Positions 37,481 through 51,604 of a DNA stretch of 64,000 nt are shown piece after piece. The notes under the pieces are model-generated. The model saw only the letters and a program-made list of their open reading frames with translations. It was not told the DNA's origin and ran no database searches. The position numbers and the translations under genes are program-made. Location: NCBI GenBank assembly GCA_026261815.1, contig JAMPIT010000575.1, positions 40,711,501 to 40,775,500 of the forward strand, given 5' to 3'. The number at the start of each line of letters is the position of its first letter. The stretch's first letter is position 1. This DNA is from Monarcha castaneiventris obscurior. Lineage: Eukaryota; Chordata; Aves; Passeriformes; Monarchidae.

Positions 37481-40400
37481 TATTTTTCTCTGGTTTCCAG
37501 AAGGCGTGTCAAGCTAACCTAATCAGATATGAAACTGGATGCTTTGGAATAGCTCTCTGTGTTAGGGAGGTGTGCTAGAATTTTCAATAGGTATAGCTCC
37601 AGCCTCTTTTGCCCTCAGATAAACTGAAGTGCTTTTTAACATGTGCCCAGTGCCCTGTGCCATTGGGGTAAGTGGTTATACAATATCTGCTGGTGTGTGA
37701 GCTTTTATCTCTGTTATTACAGTAACTGAGCTCTTCACAAGTGTAGAAGAATACGTTGTTCCTCAGAACACCCTGGGGCTTTGAAGTAGGAACTTCACCA
37801 TATCTGTAGGGAATGAATGGAGAAGACAAATTAAGGGCTAAACCTTAGAGGTCCTTTGGGCTTGCAACACTGAGATGAACAACAATTAGGGGGAGACTGA
37901 GCCTGGGGTATTCTCATCTCCAGGTCAGTCAGCCCTGAGGAGAGTTAGACACTTGTGCAACTGATGTTTCACCTGGATAAAGATAACTAATAAAACAGCA
38001 TGAATCTACCACAGAACATCTGTGCAACCAGGTAAGGGAAAGTGTGAGCTGTGAAACTATTTTTACTTCTTTTTTTTTCCCCCACAAAACATGAGGGAAT
38101 ATGAGAAAAACACTTCCTCAAATCCTCAGAAGGATTACAAAAAATTCACCAAGAAATCAGTGCATGATGCTCAGAGAAAGACAAAAAGACAATAGACCAC
38201 AGTCTGCTGCCAAATTAAGAATCCTCAGTGCTGGGTTGCAGGGGAAAAATCCACCAGATTTGCTGCAAAGATTTTTTTCTCAACAGATATAAGACTGTGA
38301 TATATTTAGCTCTTCTTGCATGATCTCATGCCTTAAATCACATGTTATTATCCGTGGCCATATTTCTATAGTCTGTTCTGCCAGGAAATGATCTGGGTTT
38401 GTAAAAAGCTAACCAGGCTAGAGATGTAATAACTTAATAGGGCTACTGGCCTCAATTCAGTGTGCACAGAAGGGCAAAGCTATTGAGAAGTACTGGTAGA
38501 GACAAGTGTCTTATGCTGGTTCCCTTCAAGTCAAGTTGAATGGAAGGCACAGAGAAAAAGTGTAGAACACAATGGAATAATGGCTCTAAATATAGCTTCA
38601 AGGAGAGGCTAGGCCATATGGCAGGATATTACAAAATGTATTTGAAGGAAATCATCTGTACCAGTACCTGCAGGAATATCGAGAAAGACAACAAATGAAG
38701 TTAACTGGTGACATCAGTGCTAGGGGAGTCTCCAGCAGTCCTTCTCGTGGTCACCAAGAGTGCCCAGAAGGAGGCTCAGTGGTAGCTGGTTTGGCTCCCA
38801 CACTGTTTCTGCTTCCTTATCTTCCTCATCACCCACAGCAGAAGGAAAGCACAGAAGAAGATTGTCTGCACTGCAACACTAAATTTGTGAAGACAGTCTT
38901 TCTTCTCTTTACCTGGGCAGAAAATACTCTAATATGAACAGGAAACTGCAATGGAAACTCCATGAAATCCTTCACTGCTGTTACTGTCAAGCATGAATTT
39001 CACAGATATGCTCAGCTCCTGACAGAAGAGCAAATAGTCAGTCTGGTGATTTTAGGCACCTGGAGATCTCAGGCATTAGCTGAACAAAGGTTCAGCTGAT
39101 AAGAGTTTGAGTTATCTAAGAAAGAGACTTGTAGATCAGCAAATTCTTTCAGGAAGGTGGATGGAGCTAGAACAGTTTTATAAATGAGGAAAGATCATTT
39201 GGAGAGTTTTTGTAATATAGTATTGTACATACTTTGTAATTTACATACAAAAAATTGTATGTAATCATAAATGTTGCTAGTTTACCCCCACATATCTACT
39301 GTGCTGCTGGAAATGTGAACTCAAGCTGCTTTTTAAAGAGAAGTCTTGAAGGATTTCAAGATCCATGATGCATTCCTGACACGATGCAGCTAAAAACCTC
39401 CACTTTGGTTTTAGTGAAGTTACTCCGTGTGTAAATAACTACAGCTCAATGAGATAAGAGGTTCACAATCCTGCCCAAGACTTGGCTTGGTCTCCCCAGG
39501 AACTGCCGTGCATTTCCAACACAGAAAAACAGCAGGAGTGAATTCTCTTTAAAGCCAGGCAGATATTGTGAGAACCTCAAGCAGAGAGCATTCAACACCT
39601 TTCAAAACCACTGTGTAAATATTTGCAAGCAGCTGCTGTCCCTTTAACTTTGCACAAAATCTTGCACACCTCAGGTGCTGCAACAGGAGCATGGCCAGCA
39701 GCAGACCCTCCTTCAGGCAGCCAGAGCAGAGCTAGCTCACTCCAGCCTTGTAAGGAAATAGAGGAGTTCCCTGGGCGAGCTGGACAGCAGCATCATCAGA
39801 CCTCTCACAAAACTTGATGTATGTGCTGCAAGTTTTGAGCCTGACAATGTGAAGAACAGCAGGCCCCAGCTGAAGTTAATGGTGTTACACCAGGGAATAG
39901 CTTTCCCTGGATTCAAGAAGGTCCTCAATTCTGAAAGAGAGCAGAGTATTCATTTCAGGATGGTCCTTTCCCAGAGTTGGCAGGGACTGCAGAGCCGCTG
40001 GAAGGCAGGCTAAATACAGAATCGTATGTACAAATTAAAGAAATAATCCGGGGAACACTCCAAAGAATATATAATTCAATTACAGCATGAGCATAAATTG
40101 ACATTTGTCTGCAGAATCCTTCTGGAAAAAACTGAATAGATGGGAGTTCTGCCAAAAAATTTGTGTCCAAGGGTTATGGTAGATCAGGAATTTTAAATGA
40201 ATGTCACCTGTGACATGCTCACAAGAAAAACACCAACATAATCTGAAGGTGAGCTTGTAAGACAAAATCATATTACAGCTCTGTTTCGTGTTGTCAGGGC
40301 CTCAGCTGGACAGCTGCTACTATAGGGCATAAAAAAATTCAGAAGAAATTATCTTAAACGAGAAGTGTCTAAAATCATGACTTTTGAGGAAAAGAATTGA

Positions 40401-41707
40401 TGTTTAGCTTGAAAGAATCTACTGAAATGACAGCTTTCCTCAAACGCATGGGAGACTGTGGCAAAGAGGAAGAGAACAATCTGCTCTGACTCAGTGCTGG
40501 GACAGTATGGCCTGACAATGAAGCAAGAAAATTTCAGATAGCTTTACAGACAGTTGAGCCTGGGGATGGGTCATGGTTGCTGTGGAGTCACCAGCAGCTG
40601 AGGTTTTAAAAGCAGACCGAGACAACATATCTATAAAAGTCATCCCATGTCAGGATGAGGGGTGGACTTCCAGTCTAAGGGTTTCTAAAGACAAGGCTGA
40701 GTCCTGGATGCTTTTGTTGACCCATAAATGCCGACAATATTTTAAAATACTTGTAAGTCTTTTTCTTTCATAATACACTGTTTTAAGGCAAAGCTGCTAA
40801 GCAGAACAGTACATAACAAATGTATGGGAGCCTGATCCCACTGGAGCAGAATTTAGTAGATATCAAATATTTTTACCCGTCATATTCCCATTGAACTCCT
40901 CAGAAAATGGTGGGTGTCCTTATATATTACACAGGGAAAGATAATGCCTATATTCACCCAGAGAGAAGCAAGAACTGGTAAGGATTCTAGAGGAGACCTG
41001 AAAATTGGAAATCAACACTTTATTCTAAATTCTTGCATTCACATCTCCACCCATAAAGCCCAAAGGAAACACATGAACAGAAAACAAATTACAGATAGAG
41101 AAAATAACCCTCCCTCCTTCTGGCTTATGACTTCTCTGACCAGGTCCTGCGAGCGATTGCTGGTGCAGCTGCCAGTGATTCCCTCATCCTAGCCCCAGCA
41201 AAGAGCTTGGAGCATCAAAATGACGGGAACAGAAACAGTGTTGAAGAGTCTTTTCAGCCACATGGTTAACTTGTAATAGTGTTGCACTCCATTATAGATT
41301 CAGTCCTATTTCATTGTTGTTTCTTGTGTTTTTTTCCTATCCCTTTAAACTTCCGCTTGTGAGCAACATAAGAAAGCATGAAATAAAACCATCACTAGAT
41401 AATTTATAGGAGACAAGATGGGAGTGAAAAACAAGGTATTGTTTCTCTCATACCAACAAGAAACAGGCACAGAAATATTAGGTCTCTGCAATTTTCCATG
41501 TGAAACCCTGATAGTGATTTCCAACAAGGCAGCAAACTCCTGTGCAGACAGGGGGCCGGCCCACTGTGGCAACTTCATGTTGAGCTGATCATGGCATCAA
41601 GGTGTTTGTAGCTGGTGTGAGATATGTCAGTACTGACACCTGCAGGGGCATGAACTATAGTTTTCCCCCTCTCCTTTGGGAGTGTTGGTCAATGTGACCT
41701 ATCAATG
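37481..41707. other. Intergenic, no gene seen
   Basis: No supported exon or clear repeat. The region around 39640-39830 is GC-richer, with open frames on both strands and no domain. A short hairpin, TACATAC with its complement GTATGTA, lies near 39242-39262. Confidence 0.5.
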
Positions 41708-42180
41708 TGTGCTTGCACCCCATAAAGCCAACCTCATCCTGGGCTGCATCAAAAGAAGCATGGCCAGCAGGGCAAGGGAGCAGATTCTGCTGCTCTGCTC
41801 TGGTGAGATCTCGCCTGCAGTGCTGCATCCAGCTCTGGAGTCCTGAACATAAGAAAGACGTGGACTTGATGGAGTAAGTCCAAAAGAAGGCCTGAAGATG
41901 ATCAGAGAGTCGGAGCACTTCTCCAATGAAGCCAGGCTGAGAGAGTTGGGGTTGTTCAGCCTGGAAAGAGAAGGCTCCACTGAGGCCCTGTAGCACCTTC
42001 CAGTACCTAAAGGGAGCTACAAGACCTTTACTGTGATGGTGATGAGACACTGGAACAGGTTCCCCAGAGGAATTGTGGATGACCATCCCTGGAAACGTTC
42101 TTGGCCAGGATAGATGAAGCTTTAAGCAGCCTGGTCTAGCGGAAGAAAATCCTGACGGTGGCCCATGGCATGGGGGGGCA
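41708..42180 (+). mobile_element. CR1 LINE fragment, plus strand, internally deleted
   Basis: CR1 ORF2 end text in order: AAGCCAACCTCATCCTGGGC, TGCATCAAAAGAAGCATGGC, CTGCAGTGCTGCATCCAGCT, GAAGGCCTGAAGATGATCAG, GCTGAGAGAGTTGGGGTTGT. At about 42024 the text jumps from AAGGGAGCTACAAG directly to CTTTACTGTGATGGTGATGA and CACTGGAACAGGTTCCCCAG, skipping a block of roughly 200-300 bp present in full CR1 copies. It then runs to the CCATGGCATGGGGGG region and stops before the ATTCTATGAT-type terminus. The antisense open frame of 189 codons here is a by-product and not a gene. Confidence 0.9.
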
Positions 42181-42604
42181 ATTTGAAAACAAAGATTTGA
42201 AACCATTTCCATAAAAGCCATCACAGGTAATTTAATTTATAAATACAGCTTATACTGTGTGCTGGGAAAAGTTAATTCCCTGCATATTTATTCCCTAAAT
42301 ATCTTTGATAACTTTAAGCAGAATTTCTTTGAGCATGGCAAAGTGATGCTATGGGTGTCAATGGGGGAAACTTTTTAAAGACGTTTTAAGAAATTACAGG
42401 ATTTGAGCTCCAGACAAGAAGAAAGATGCTCCCACTTCGATTTTCTGTTGCAATATATCTAGCAGTTCTTTTAGTGTGAGCTCAAAGTATAACTCTTCAG
42501 TATCCAAAATACAGACGCTGTGTTTTTGAAGAATTAATGACCTTTTTTTCTGAAAACATCAATCATTTTATATCCTGTGGGTCTCAGTCAGTTTTAAAAA
42601 CATC

Positions 42605-42672
42605 TCCAACCACAAAAAAGCCAAAACAAACAAAAAACCACAAAAACCCCACAACAAAAATACAAACAAACT
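42605..42672 (+). repeat. A-rich low-complexity repeat
   Basis: Composed of AAAACAAAC, CACAAAAA and ACAACAAAA units with almost no G or T. Simple repeat. Confidence 0.8.
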
Positions 42673-43631
42673 CAAAAGAGGATTTATTTTAAGAGTAGAT
42701 TTATTTCACTCCTGGAATCTGGCCCTTCATTTCTGATTTATAGTGATGTATTGGAAGAAAAAGAAGGTTAGCATTCTGTTTGTGAGAGTTAACCTATATT
42801 AGAAGCACATCACCATTTCAGGTCTAGAAGAGAGATATGTTTTCCCAAACCCTTTCCTCACAGAAGACTGAATTCATAGTCCATTTAGTTCACACTATAA
42901 AGGGCAAATGCCTGATTTTCCTGCTCTGGATTAACCACAAATTCAAAATTCTGTTATTTTGGCATTGACAACTGTTGAGGTAAGTCCAGTGATTTTTAAT
43001 CAGGGTATCATTCCCTAGTATTCTGAGAGCAGTAGATATTTGATTACACTCAAAGGGTGTATTTCTACATGCATGTGTGCATGTATATTTATATACAATT
43101 GAATGTAAAATTGTCCTTATACAAATACAGGTGCAGATACACATAAACAAATCACATTGTATAGATGCATGCATACAGAGAATGTATAAGATATGCTACA
43201 TATTTACAATCTATTGTATATTTATTGCAAGTTCAAATTCCTAAATATACAAAAGATGTAAGAAGAAGAGGAGGTTAAAAACAAGGTTTGGAAAAAAGTA
43301 AACTTTTCCCAATAAGGAATTTGATCTAATATAGTTTCTGACCCTTGCTATACAGAAGCAATAAGAAATAGTGCTAGTCAAGAGGAGAAAAAAGCAGTTT
43401 TCTACTGATATAAAGAGAGATAACAAACCTTCACTCTCCCATTTCTGCCTATACTATCCATTTTCAGGGAAAAAAACATGCTCAGTGCTTCTAGAGCTCT
43501 GGCAGGTTGTCACTCCAGACCATCCTTTGCAGTTTTGGTGCGTTCTGAGGTCAGGCTCTAGGAACTTTATGTAAAAGTGCAGTGAGTAACAATGTGAATG
43601 ATAGTAGCACTATTTTTTTCATGAAAATATG

Positions 43632-43650
43632 CTTTTTTTTTTTTTTTTTT
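43632..43650. repeat. Poly(T) tract
   Basis: A run of about 19 consecutive T. This could be the tail of a minus-strand retrocopy, but the sequence to its right is not a recognisable mRNA and no target-site duplication was found. Confidence 0.85.
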
Positions 43651-46600
43651 CTGGTCCTCATATCCAGGAAATAGATCCAGAACATGGAAGTTTAGTGTAG
43701 CCATTTAGACTGCTTGGGAACAGCCCATGGAGGGGCAATGGGAGCTTTGGGGTGGACAGTCCTGCATGGATTCCCACAGGTATAGACTGCTCTGCTGGGG
43801 GTCCTGTTGGGCAGTAAGGACACACAGATCCCTTCCCAATGCACTGCTAATCCCATATGGGCTCTTTATGACAGAAATCCAACAGCCATGAAAGCAGTAA
43901 TGATGGCAGAAGCGGGTGGCAGCACCATACCTTGGGCTACACTCCAAGTAAATAGAGTTTATTTCCTTTGAAAGCAGGAAGATACCTTTTCTTCCCCAGA
44001 AAGGAAAGCCCTCTAATGCCCTTTATTTCACTCATCACAAAACATTAGCACCAAATACACACAAGTCAGCTCTATCTCTTGGAGAAGAGTCTTGCTGTTT
44101 ATAGCTATGGGGAGTGATTTAGTGTTTCCTTTCTGAACATTGGTGTCAAACAGAAAATACAGCAATGAGACATTCATGCCTTGATTTCCCTGAAAGGACT
44201 TTTTTTTCCAAAATTCTGTCAGGCAAACTGATTTGGTCATTGTTTTCCAGTGGGAGGACATGTCCTTTATCATATACTTGTTCCATACAACTCCCATCAC
44301 TCAGGACATGGAAAGCAGCTATGCAGACCTTATTGTCTATGTGTCCTCCCCAAAAACCTATTAAAAACAAGAACATTTCCCAGCCATAAATAGTGAAATG
44401 CATTTACTCTGTTCTTCTGAGTCCTCCTTATATCCCATATAATTTCACAAACCTTATCTGCAGTTAGTTACAAAACTCCTGGGGAAAGATAAGTCACAAA
44501 GTTTGCGCAAAGGTCACCTGCTTGCTTGTTGCTTTCTGAGCCACAGCATTCAGATTGCAGCACTGGCTTCAGTAAAAATTACTTATAAAAACAAAGTGTT
44601 AAAACACTATACAACAATAAATGGTGGGGGTTTTTTCCAGGTAACCAGCAGTTTCAGCTTATCTTCTAGCAGACATAGAAAACCTACGGTCAATTTACTC
44701 ACATCACTCCTCTGCCTGCCAAGGCTTAAGAGCAAGGGAAGAAAATGAATAGACACAAGGCCGTCTCATGTAATCATCACTTTTCTGCAGAATAAAATCC
44801 AGTCACTGAAGTAAGTCAACCTTCATGACCTTGCCAGGACTGGAGATGTGCCAGCCCCAAAAGAAGAAACTAGATATTAGACAAATAAATGTAAGTCACA
44901 AAGACGGTGACCATTAAAATGAGATTTCATATGTATAAATGAGGCGACAGCCAGTCAATTAGCAGGTGTGGGATGGTGAGGATAAGAAATATGAAAACAC
45001 AGCCTAAGAGAACTGCAGTTTTCAGTGTCCACTCTTGCAGCAAGACCCCAGGAAATACATGCAGTCCAAAACCATGCAACATGTTCAAGTTGTGCCACTG
45101 CTGTGGATTCCGTGATGCCTCAAGATAGTGGCATGGGTGGCCGGAATGTTTTATTTTCTATGAGCAAAATGAAGACAGCCTCTAGGCTATTCTGAAATGA
45201 GTGAGCCAGTAAACAAGTCTAGCATGGGAGAGCCAAAAACATGGAGCTGAGGATTATATTCTCAATGACACCTCTGTAAAGCCAGAGCAGATGAGAACTG
45301 GGGTGACGAGCATGAGCCTTGGGGCATGTGCAGAGCTGGAAGGTGCACTGGTCCTGGTCCTCATGCCTTCTCCCATTGGGCCAGCACAGATTTACTGCCT
45401 GCCGGGGTCAGAAGCCAGGGCCCTGTCTGGTGCCTGGGCTGTGTTTGAACTCCAGGGCTGCTGGGTCAAATTCCCTGCTCTATTTTCAAATATTACACAT
45501 ACCCAAAGAGGCCATTTACTCTGGGACTTCTCTCAGAAACTTCTGGCTCCATCCTGTGTGAGTGAGGAGAGTACAGCACAAGCCCTGTACAAAGCTGGCT
45601 GGCTGTTGGATTTGGAAAATATTTGCATTAATGAAGAAATAATGAATTAAAACAGACATCCTAGTAAAGCATCTTCTTTTTTAAAAAAATATAATAAACA
45701 TAATACAACTCCAGGAACAAAGGAAAGAAGGAATCAAAATATATTTGATATTTACCTACAACCCAATAAAGTTGATCCATGGCATTTAAGATAAAAAAAA
45801 AATCAACTCGTTTGACCTTCTACTGTAAATCCAGAGCAGGTTCTCTGCTTTTCTCTCTCAGCTCTCCCATGCCAAACAAGCTCTGTCAAACTCTCATCTC
45901 CTTGCAGCTATTCCAAAATTAACAGAAAGCATCGATGACCAAGGGTTTATTGGGAAAAAATGGTGCAAGGTAGGAAGCAAGAGAAAATAATTTGGAGTTG
46001 TTTTTCTAGAAAGAGGATAATGTGAAAGTAGGTGAAATAGTTTTTGTGCTTGGAATCTTAGCCTGAGAAGTGACAGCAGATTTATTTTAAGACTTTAAAG
46101 TTCCCATCCTCAGGGATTTAAAACATTCATATTAAGTTATACCTGAGGTGTGACTTCTTACAGAGCTTCATTTTGGTGATATATTATCTTTCTAAAGAGC
46201 TGTTAAGGCAATTTTCAAGGCAGCTTTCTAACACTCCTGCATCAGATAAGAATAATGTTTTTCTGCACATACAAGTGTTATATTCTGCAAGTCTCCAGAC
46301 TTCCTCAATAAGGATAGGCTCTCTTTGTTTGCCTATACTGGTTTGTCTTTTTGGGGTTTTTGCTTGGCTGATTGTTACTTGGTTGTTTTCCCTCGCTGGG
46401 AAAACAAAATAAACAAATACTGTAAGTCTGCTGTGTTTGGATGAGAGGGAAGTGATTAATCATAGAGGACATGCAAAAAAAAATAAATTTCAAAAATTCA
46501 CCAAGGGAAAAGTGAAATGGTGAGATCTTAGAAGATATCTTGCATCCATTCTGGAACACAAGCCAGAGGCTTTAGAAACACGATTTGCCCAGGATCCCAA

Positions 46601-46674
46601 ATAGTTGCTTTGATTAAATGCAGGTAACACTTTCGGTTATGGAGGCTTGTAAATGCATATAAAGTTATCCACAA

Positions 46675-46985
46675 TAATCAAAGAATTATGGAGTTATACT
46701 TTTGAGGGAAGTGCAATAGATCATCTGGACCAGCCTCCTGGTCATAGTAGATCTGAACCCTGTTCAGGTGGCTCAAAACTTTGTCCACTCAGTTTTTTAA
46801 AATCTGAAAAGATCAAGACTACACAGTGTCTGTGAGCTGCTTGTGCCAGTGTTTGAACATGTCCAGTGGGAAAATACTTTTCCTAATATCTGACCCAGCT
46901 TTACTGCCTTGCACCTTGTGTCAATGGCCCCTTATTCTCATTGTGTGGTCGAGATGCGTAACGGTAAATCTGAAATTATTTCCAC
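46675..46985 (-). mobile_element. Old CR1 LINE fragment, minus strand
   Basis: Starts with ATCAAAGAATTATGGAGTTA, a decayed form of the complemented CR1 terminus, then GATCATCTGGACCAGCCTCC, TGCTTGTGCCAGTGTTTGAA, TTTCCTAATATCTGACCCAG and CTGCCTTGCACCTTGTGTCA followed by ATGGCCCCTTATTCTCATTG. The order matches the 3' part of CR1 ORF2 and the 3' UTR. Divergence is higher than in the other copies here, suggesting an older subfamily. Confidence 0.8.
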
Positions 46986-47100
46986 AGCTTTTAGTGGTTT
47001 TGCTGCCATGATAGTTTCACTTCATCATCTGTTTTACAGGAAAGATTGTATGGGAATGCACTGTAAAAATCAGATAAGTTTGGTGTCTGCATGTCTTACA

Positions 47101-47170
47101 ACACATATGTGTATATGTAGCACATACACATATGTGTATATGTAGCACATATGTGTATGTGTAGCACATA
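47101..47170 (+). repeat. Minisatellite, about 24-26-bp unit, 2.8 copies
   Basis: The unit starts ACACATATGTGTATATGTAG and continues CACAT; a second copy follows directly, then a partial third with TATGTGTAG. Each unit contains the perfect 12-bp palindrome ACACATATGTGT. Antisense frames rich in H, Y, C and T here are repeat artefacts. Confidence 0.85.
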
Positions 47171-50100
47171 CAAGCATACCCATGTACATAATGTGTGTAC
47201 ATTTATATGTACACTTGTGTTTAAGTATAGAACAACGCCTGTGTGCTTCTGCCAGTGTGAGCCTTTTGCCAGCACTGCTCAGCGAGATGAGAGGGCAGGA
47301 CTGTGCACAGCCAGTCCAGCCCCTGCTTTTTAAGCAAACCCAGGGCATTACTGCCCCAGTGTGGTTGATCATGCTCTTGCAAGTGCCTTGAAAATCGCAG
47401 GTCTAGAATTCAGTGAATTTTTTTTCTCACTTTTGTCCTTGAAGCCTTACCACATCAATGCAAATTCAAAGAGAGTTTCAATTTAATTGTCATTTTAGTT
47501 TGCCTGAATCTCAAATAATAGATGTGTTTTTAGACTAGGCAGCTCAGAAAGAGACATACTGTGCTTTTTGTTTAAGAAACCATTCAAAAAAAATATATAT
47601 ATACTGCAAATGAATATAATCACTTCAACACAGATTGTTTAGAACATTTGTTGGAAGGGGTGCCTGTCCTTGCGATTTCCTGTAGTCTGCTCAACCAGCC
47701 TTCTCGTGCCCAGAGAGACCTCATGGAGGCATTAGCTCCAGTCACACTGCTTTTTCCCACAGGCCCATAAAACCCAAAGCATGTGCACTGAGATGCTCTG
47801 GGCATCATTGCTGCCCTTAGATGGCTGCAATTCTTGCACTTGTACAGCTAATAAGGCCTTGCTGTATCTGATTTATAGGCTTTCAGACTACTGTATTTGT
47901 CCTGAGTGAGCCATAGGAAGTCAAATGACAGTACTGTGGCCACTACAACAGTGACCTCAGGCCAGGGAAACATCATATTCCTGTGTCAGGTCCATACACA
48001 CTTTATCTAGGAATAATCTTGAACCTACTTTGAAGGTGTATGTGGGCTCAGTCTCTATGCCTGGCATTTTCTTAAAACTTTCACCCAAACCATCTTAACA
48101 ACAGGCAGGTTCCAGCTGTCATTAAGGGATGGTGTTCATGCTTGCCAGGCAGGTTACAGGCACAAGGCCAGGAAAATGAGCTTGTGAGTGCAGTAGTAGA
48201 GAGCCACCAGACCACCAGGGGCTTGTGTTTTATTCAGTGATGCCCAGCCAGGATATCCATTGCATTCACCTGCTACTACAGCCTGAGGGTGCAGGTAAAA
48301 TATGAATGGGCATATAGGGCTTGAATTCTATAGGGCCACAACCTGCTGAAGGGGGTTTATCTATATTGCAGTTGTTTACAGCCATCTTTAGTGCTAAAGA
48401 TAACTTCTCCCAGCAGAAGCTGGGCTTTTAAGGTCCTGTCTGTAATACTCAAATCCTTTTATAATGTAAACAAGAAATAAGAATGAGGACAGTTGTCCTT
48501 ACTTCCAGAATTTTGTTTGCTCTGACAGGTGTGTTTCTTTTGTGTTTCCTCCTGGTTTTGTAGAAAGATTTCTGAAAACCTCACCCAGTACATTAAATTA
48601 GTCATACCTTGATAAATGTACTGCACAGAAATAGGTAGTTTATGTCATAATCATTACTGAATCAGTTAATCTATTTCCCAACTATCAATTCAAATCTCTG
48701 GCCACAGTACAGAGTTTATGTTGGCCAAGGCACTGCTGTGGGATAGTATTGTTTTCAAGATCACTTGGAAGAGTTAGTAGGAAAAAGGGTCGAAGGAATG
48801 TGGAAATAGAGTTGGAAAATAAAACATTGTAAAAATATTTGCTTTATTGGAAAGAGAATCATACTTCATGCATTTACATACCCAGTGAAGACATTTACGG
48901 GGGGGACTTAGCAGAAGGGAGAGTTAATGGGACTACTGCAGACAGTGAGTGTGCAGCAAGAGAGAATGTGAACTGGAGAAAATGTGATTAATATATTTCT
49001 GGGCTACAGCAAATCTTCTTATTGATCCAGACAGCAGTTATATTTATTTTGTGTAGCACTAAAAACCCTAAAGGTTGTTGCAACTTAGTTAAGTTGATGA
49101 TGAGTTGCCAATGTTTCCCTGTTGTTCACAGAGGGACGCCCCCAACCACATATTTTTGTCAAAGAACAAATGATGTTTTTAACTCTCCTGAGATGTCTGG
49201 TGGACCATATACCTCAAAAGTTGCTAGAAGCTGTCCTTCAGACAGTCATTACTACTTCAGTTATACTGGAACTATTCTTAGGGTCTGTTTTACAACTTTT
49301 GGGACTAGAAACTTACAACAGTCACTGAACTTTGTCATTAGAGATTCCAGGCTGGTTCTTGCTGGGCTCTGGGAGCCTACCCGCAGTCCTGCAGGGACTT
49401 CACTGTAACTCAACCCCCTTTGTAACAGTTCACTCTGGCTCCCCCTTTGCTACCAAGTCACCTAACTAACAAACACCTGAGGTTGCATTTAAAGATTAAC
49501 TTCCCCAAGTTGTTTTCACCTTTGCTATTAGAGAGAATTTACTTTAGACAGACAACTACAGGTCTGTACCACACAGAACGGCGTACATACAGGTATTTTT
49601 CAGTCCCATTATTAAGTTAATTAAAATTGTCTAGGTGTACAGGAAGGAAAATTCACCCTAAGTCACTGGAATGGATTAATGTGAGAGTCTGCAAAGTCTA
49701 GAGTAACAGCTCTTCTAAAATGTATTCTGTGAATCCAAACACAATTTACCCACCAGAAATTCCAAGCTCTCTTTGCTACTGTCTATTAATAAAGACAGAT
49801 ATCTAACAGCATCTGTCATCTTCTGACCTGCATCCTATGGTCTGCAGGTACACAGAGAGATTTACCTACTGCTGCATCAACTGATGGTATTCATCGTGCA
49901 TGGAAGAATCCCAGGGGGAAAAACTCTTGTCTAGGAGCTGTTGGCTATGCTAGAACACCACCATAAAATTTATAGACATTGAAAATGATGATTTGAAATA
50001 TGTTTATTTTAGTTCAAGTTGAATTCCTGCCTAAATCAAGTATGTAAACCAATAAACCTAAAAATAAATGGGTAACCTTAATAATTTACTTTTCAAAAGA

Positions 50101-51604
50101 AGTGTTAGATGAAAGGAAGGGATAAGTAAACAGAAACAGTTTACTGGAAGGCATGTATATGTCAACTTTGCAGTGCCTAAGACTGCTTCCAAATTTTTCA
50201 AGTTTTTTTTTCATAAAAACTGGAATTATTTGCACCAGAGCTACTGCAGTGCACTGACTGCAGTTCTGCAGTATAGGGACTCCTCTCTGTATAAAATCAA
50301 CCTAGAGAAACACATGCATTTGAAATAATTTCAAGCAAACCTGACAACATGAGCACATGTTAAAATGAATTTTCATTCTTTTCAATTACATGTAACTTTA
50401 TTGTCCTATCAAGGTCCTAAGATAACCCCTAAGAACCATGGCATGCCACCACCCTGGGAGACGACATTGGAGCAGGGAGGTGAGGATACCTCACTGGAAT
50501 CATTAACACACATCCTGTCCTCAACACAATCTCCTTCATATTAAATTTTGGCTGGTGATTAGAAAATTCACCTGCATGAAATATAAATATTTTGGTGTTT
50601 TCCTAATGCAACAATTGAATTTGAATTTTAATGAATAATAATTCTGTTAAGCTGTTAAATCTACTGGAACTGCTGGTTTTTATCGTCTAAAGACAGGTGT
50701 TATGGGGATTAATTTGTAATATTCAGAAATTAGTTAAAATCAGAGTCTTACAAAAGTACTCTGTTTGAAGCTGTGAAAACATCTGCAGAGAAGAGCACTT
50801 GGCATATTTTTATGTGCAATTGCCAGCAATTCTTGTTAGCTCAATACTTTGTGCAGACCTCATTGCTGACCCAAGAAGGGATTTACACATTCTCAAGATC
50901 TTGAACTACAATAGCTTGGGCCAAGGTTGTGCCTCCACTCAAAGCAAATATGTACCTCTGAATGAACAACATTCAGAGTTTTCAGAGACTGGAATGGGAG
51001 CCTAGGTGGCTTACTGCAATGTGTGCTGTGGATATTTAATCAGAAGGGACATTCATGAGTGAATACAGGCTAACTTTTAACATTAGAAGAACCACAGGCA
51101 CTTTGGGAATGATTTTGTCTTTATTTCTTTCCATTCTGATACTGAGAAATATTTCTTGGTACAGCCAGGGCTTATTTTTAACACTCTTGATGGTATCATG
51201 ATCAGTGGCCTCCTGCAGGGTAAAAGAGGAGCCTCTGCTGAAGGGCTGCAGCCACTGATACTACTCTATCAGGCAGTTTCGTTTCTTCAAATTAAGTGTG
51301 ATGTCCACTTCACAGGGAAGAAACTCACAGAATTCTTAAATTATTCTGAAAGATTCAAGCACAAGGCCATTTCTAGAAGAAACACTTTCTTTTGAGAAAA
51401 AGAATCACCAGAAACAGTCAGGAGAGATTATGTGTACTCTAGCACAGCCACATAAAGCAGTCTTGAATCTTTTACTACCAACATGATTTGATCGCAACCT
51501 GATTTTGTACCTTATCTTCTGTTCACCAGAAAAACTTGCTAATGTTGCATGTTTTTTAAAAAAATTTACTGTCACTTATATTTCTCCATTCAAAAGTGAG
51601 GATG

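Larger units (their letters stand above)
42181..46674. other. Intergenic, simple repeats only
   Basis: No supported gene. It contains an A-rich (CAAA)n-like stretch at 42605-42672 and a poly(T) tract at 43632-43650. Open frames near 43705-43947 and 45291-45650 sit in GC-richer patches without domains; I checked the poly(T) flank for a retrocopy and recognised none. Confidence 0.5.

Noticed and set aside
41655..42224. 189-codon minus-strand open frame, the longest in the window
   Set aside because: It is antisense to a plus-strand CR1 copy and is explained by that element; no independent domain.
43632..43950. Minus-strand processed retrocopy ending in the poly(T) tract
   Set aside because: Sequence next to the tract is not recognisable as an mRNA and no target-site duplication was found.
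49022..49408. 128-codon plus-strand frame
   Set aside because: No domain or signal, and a second overlapping frame on the same strand is equally open; not supported.
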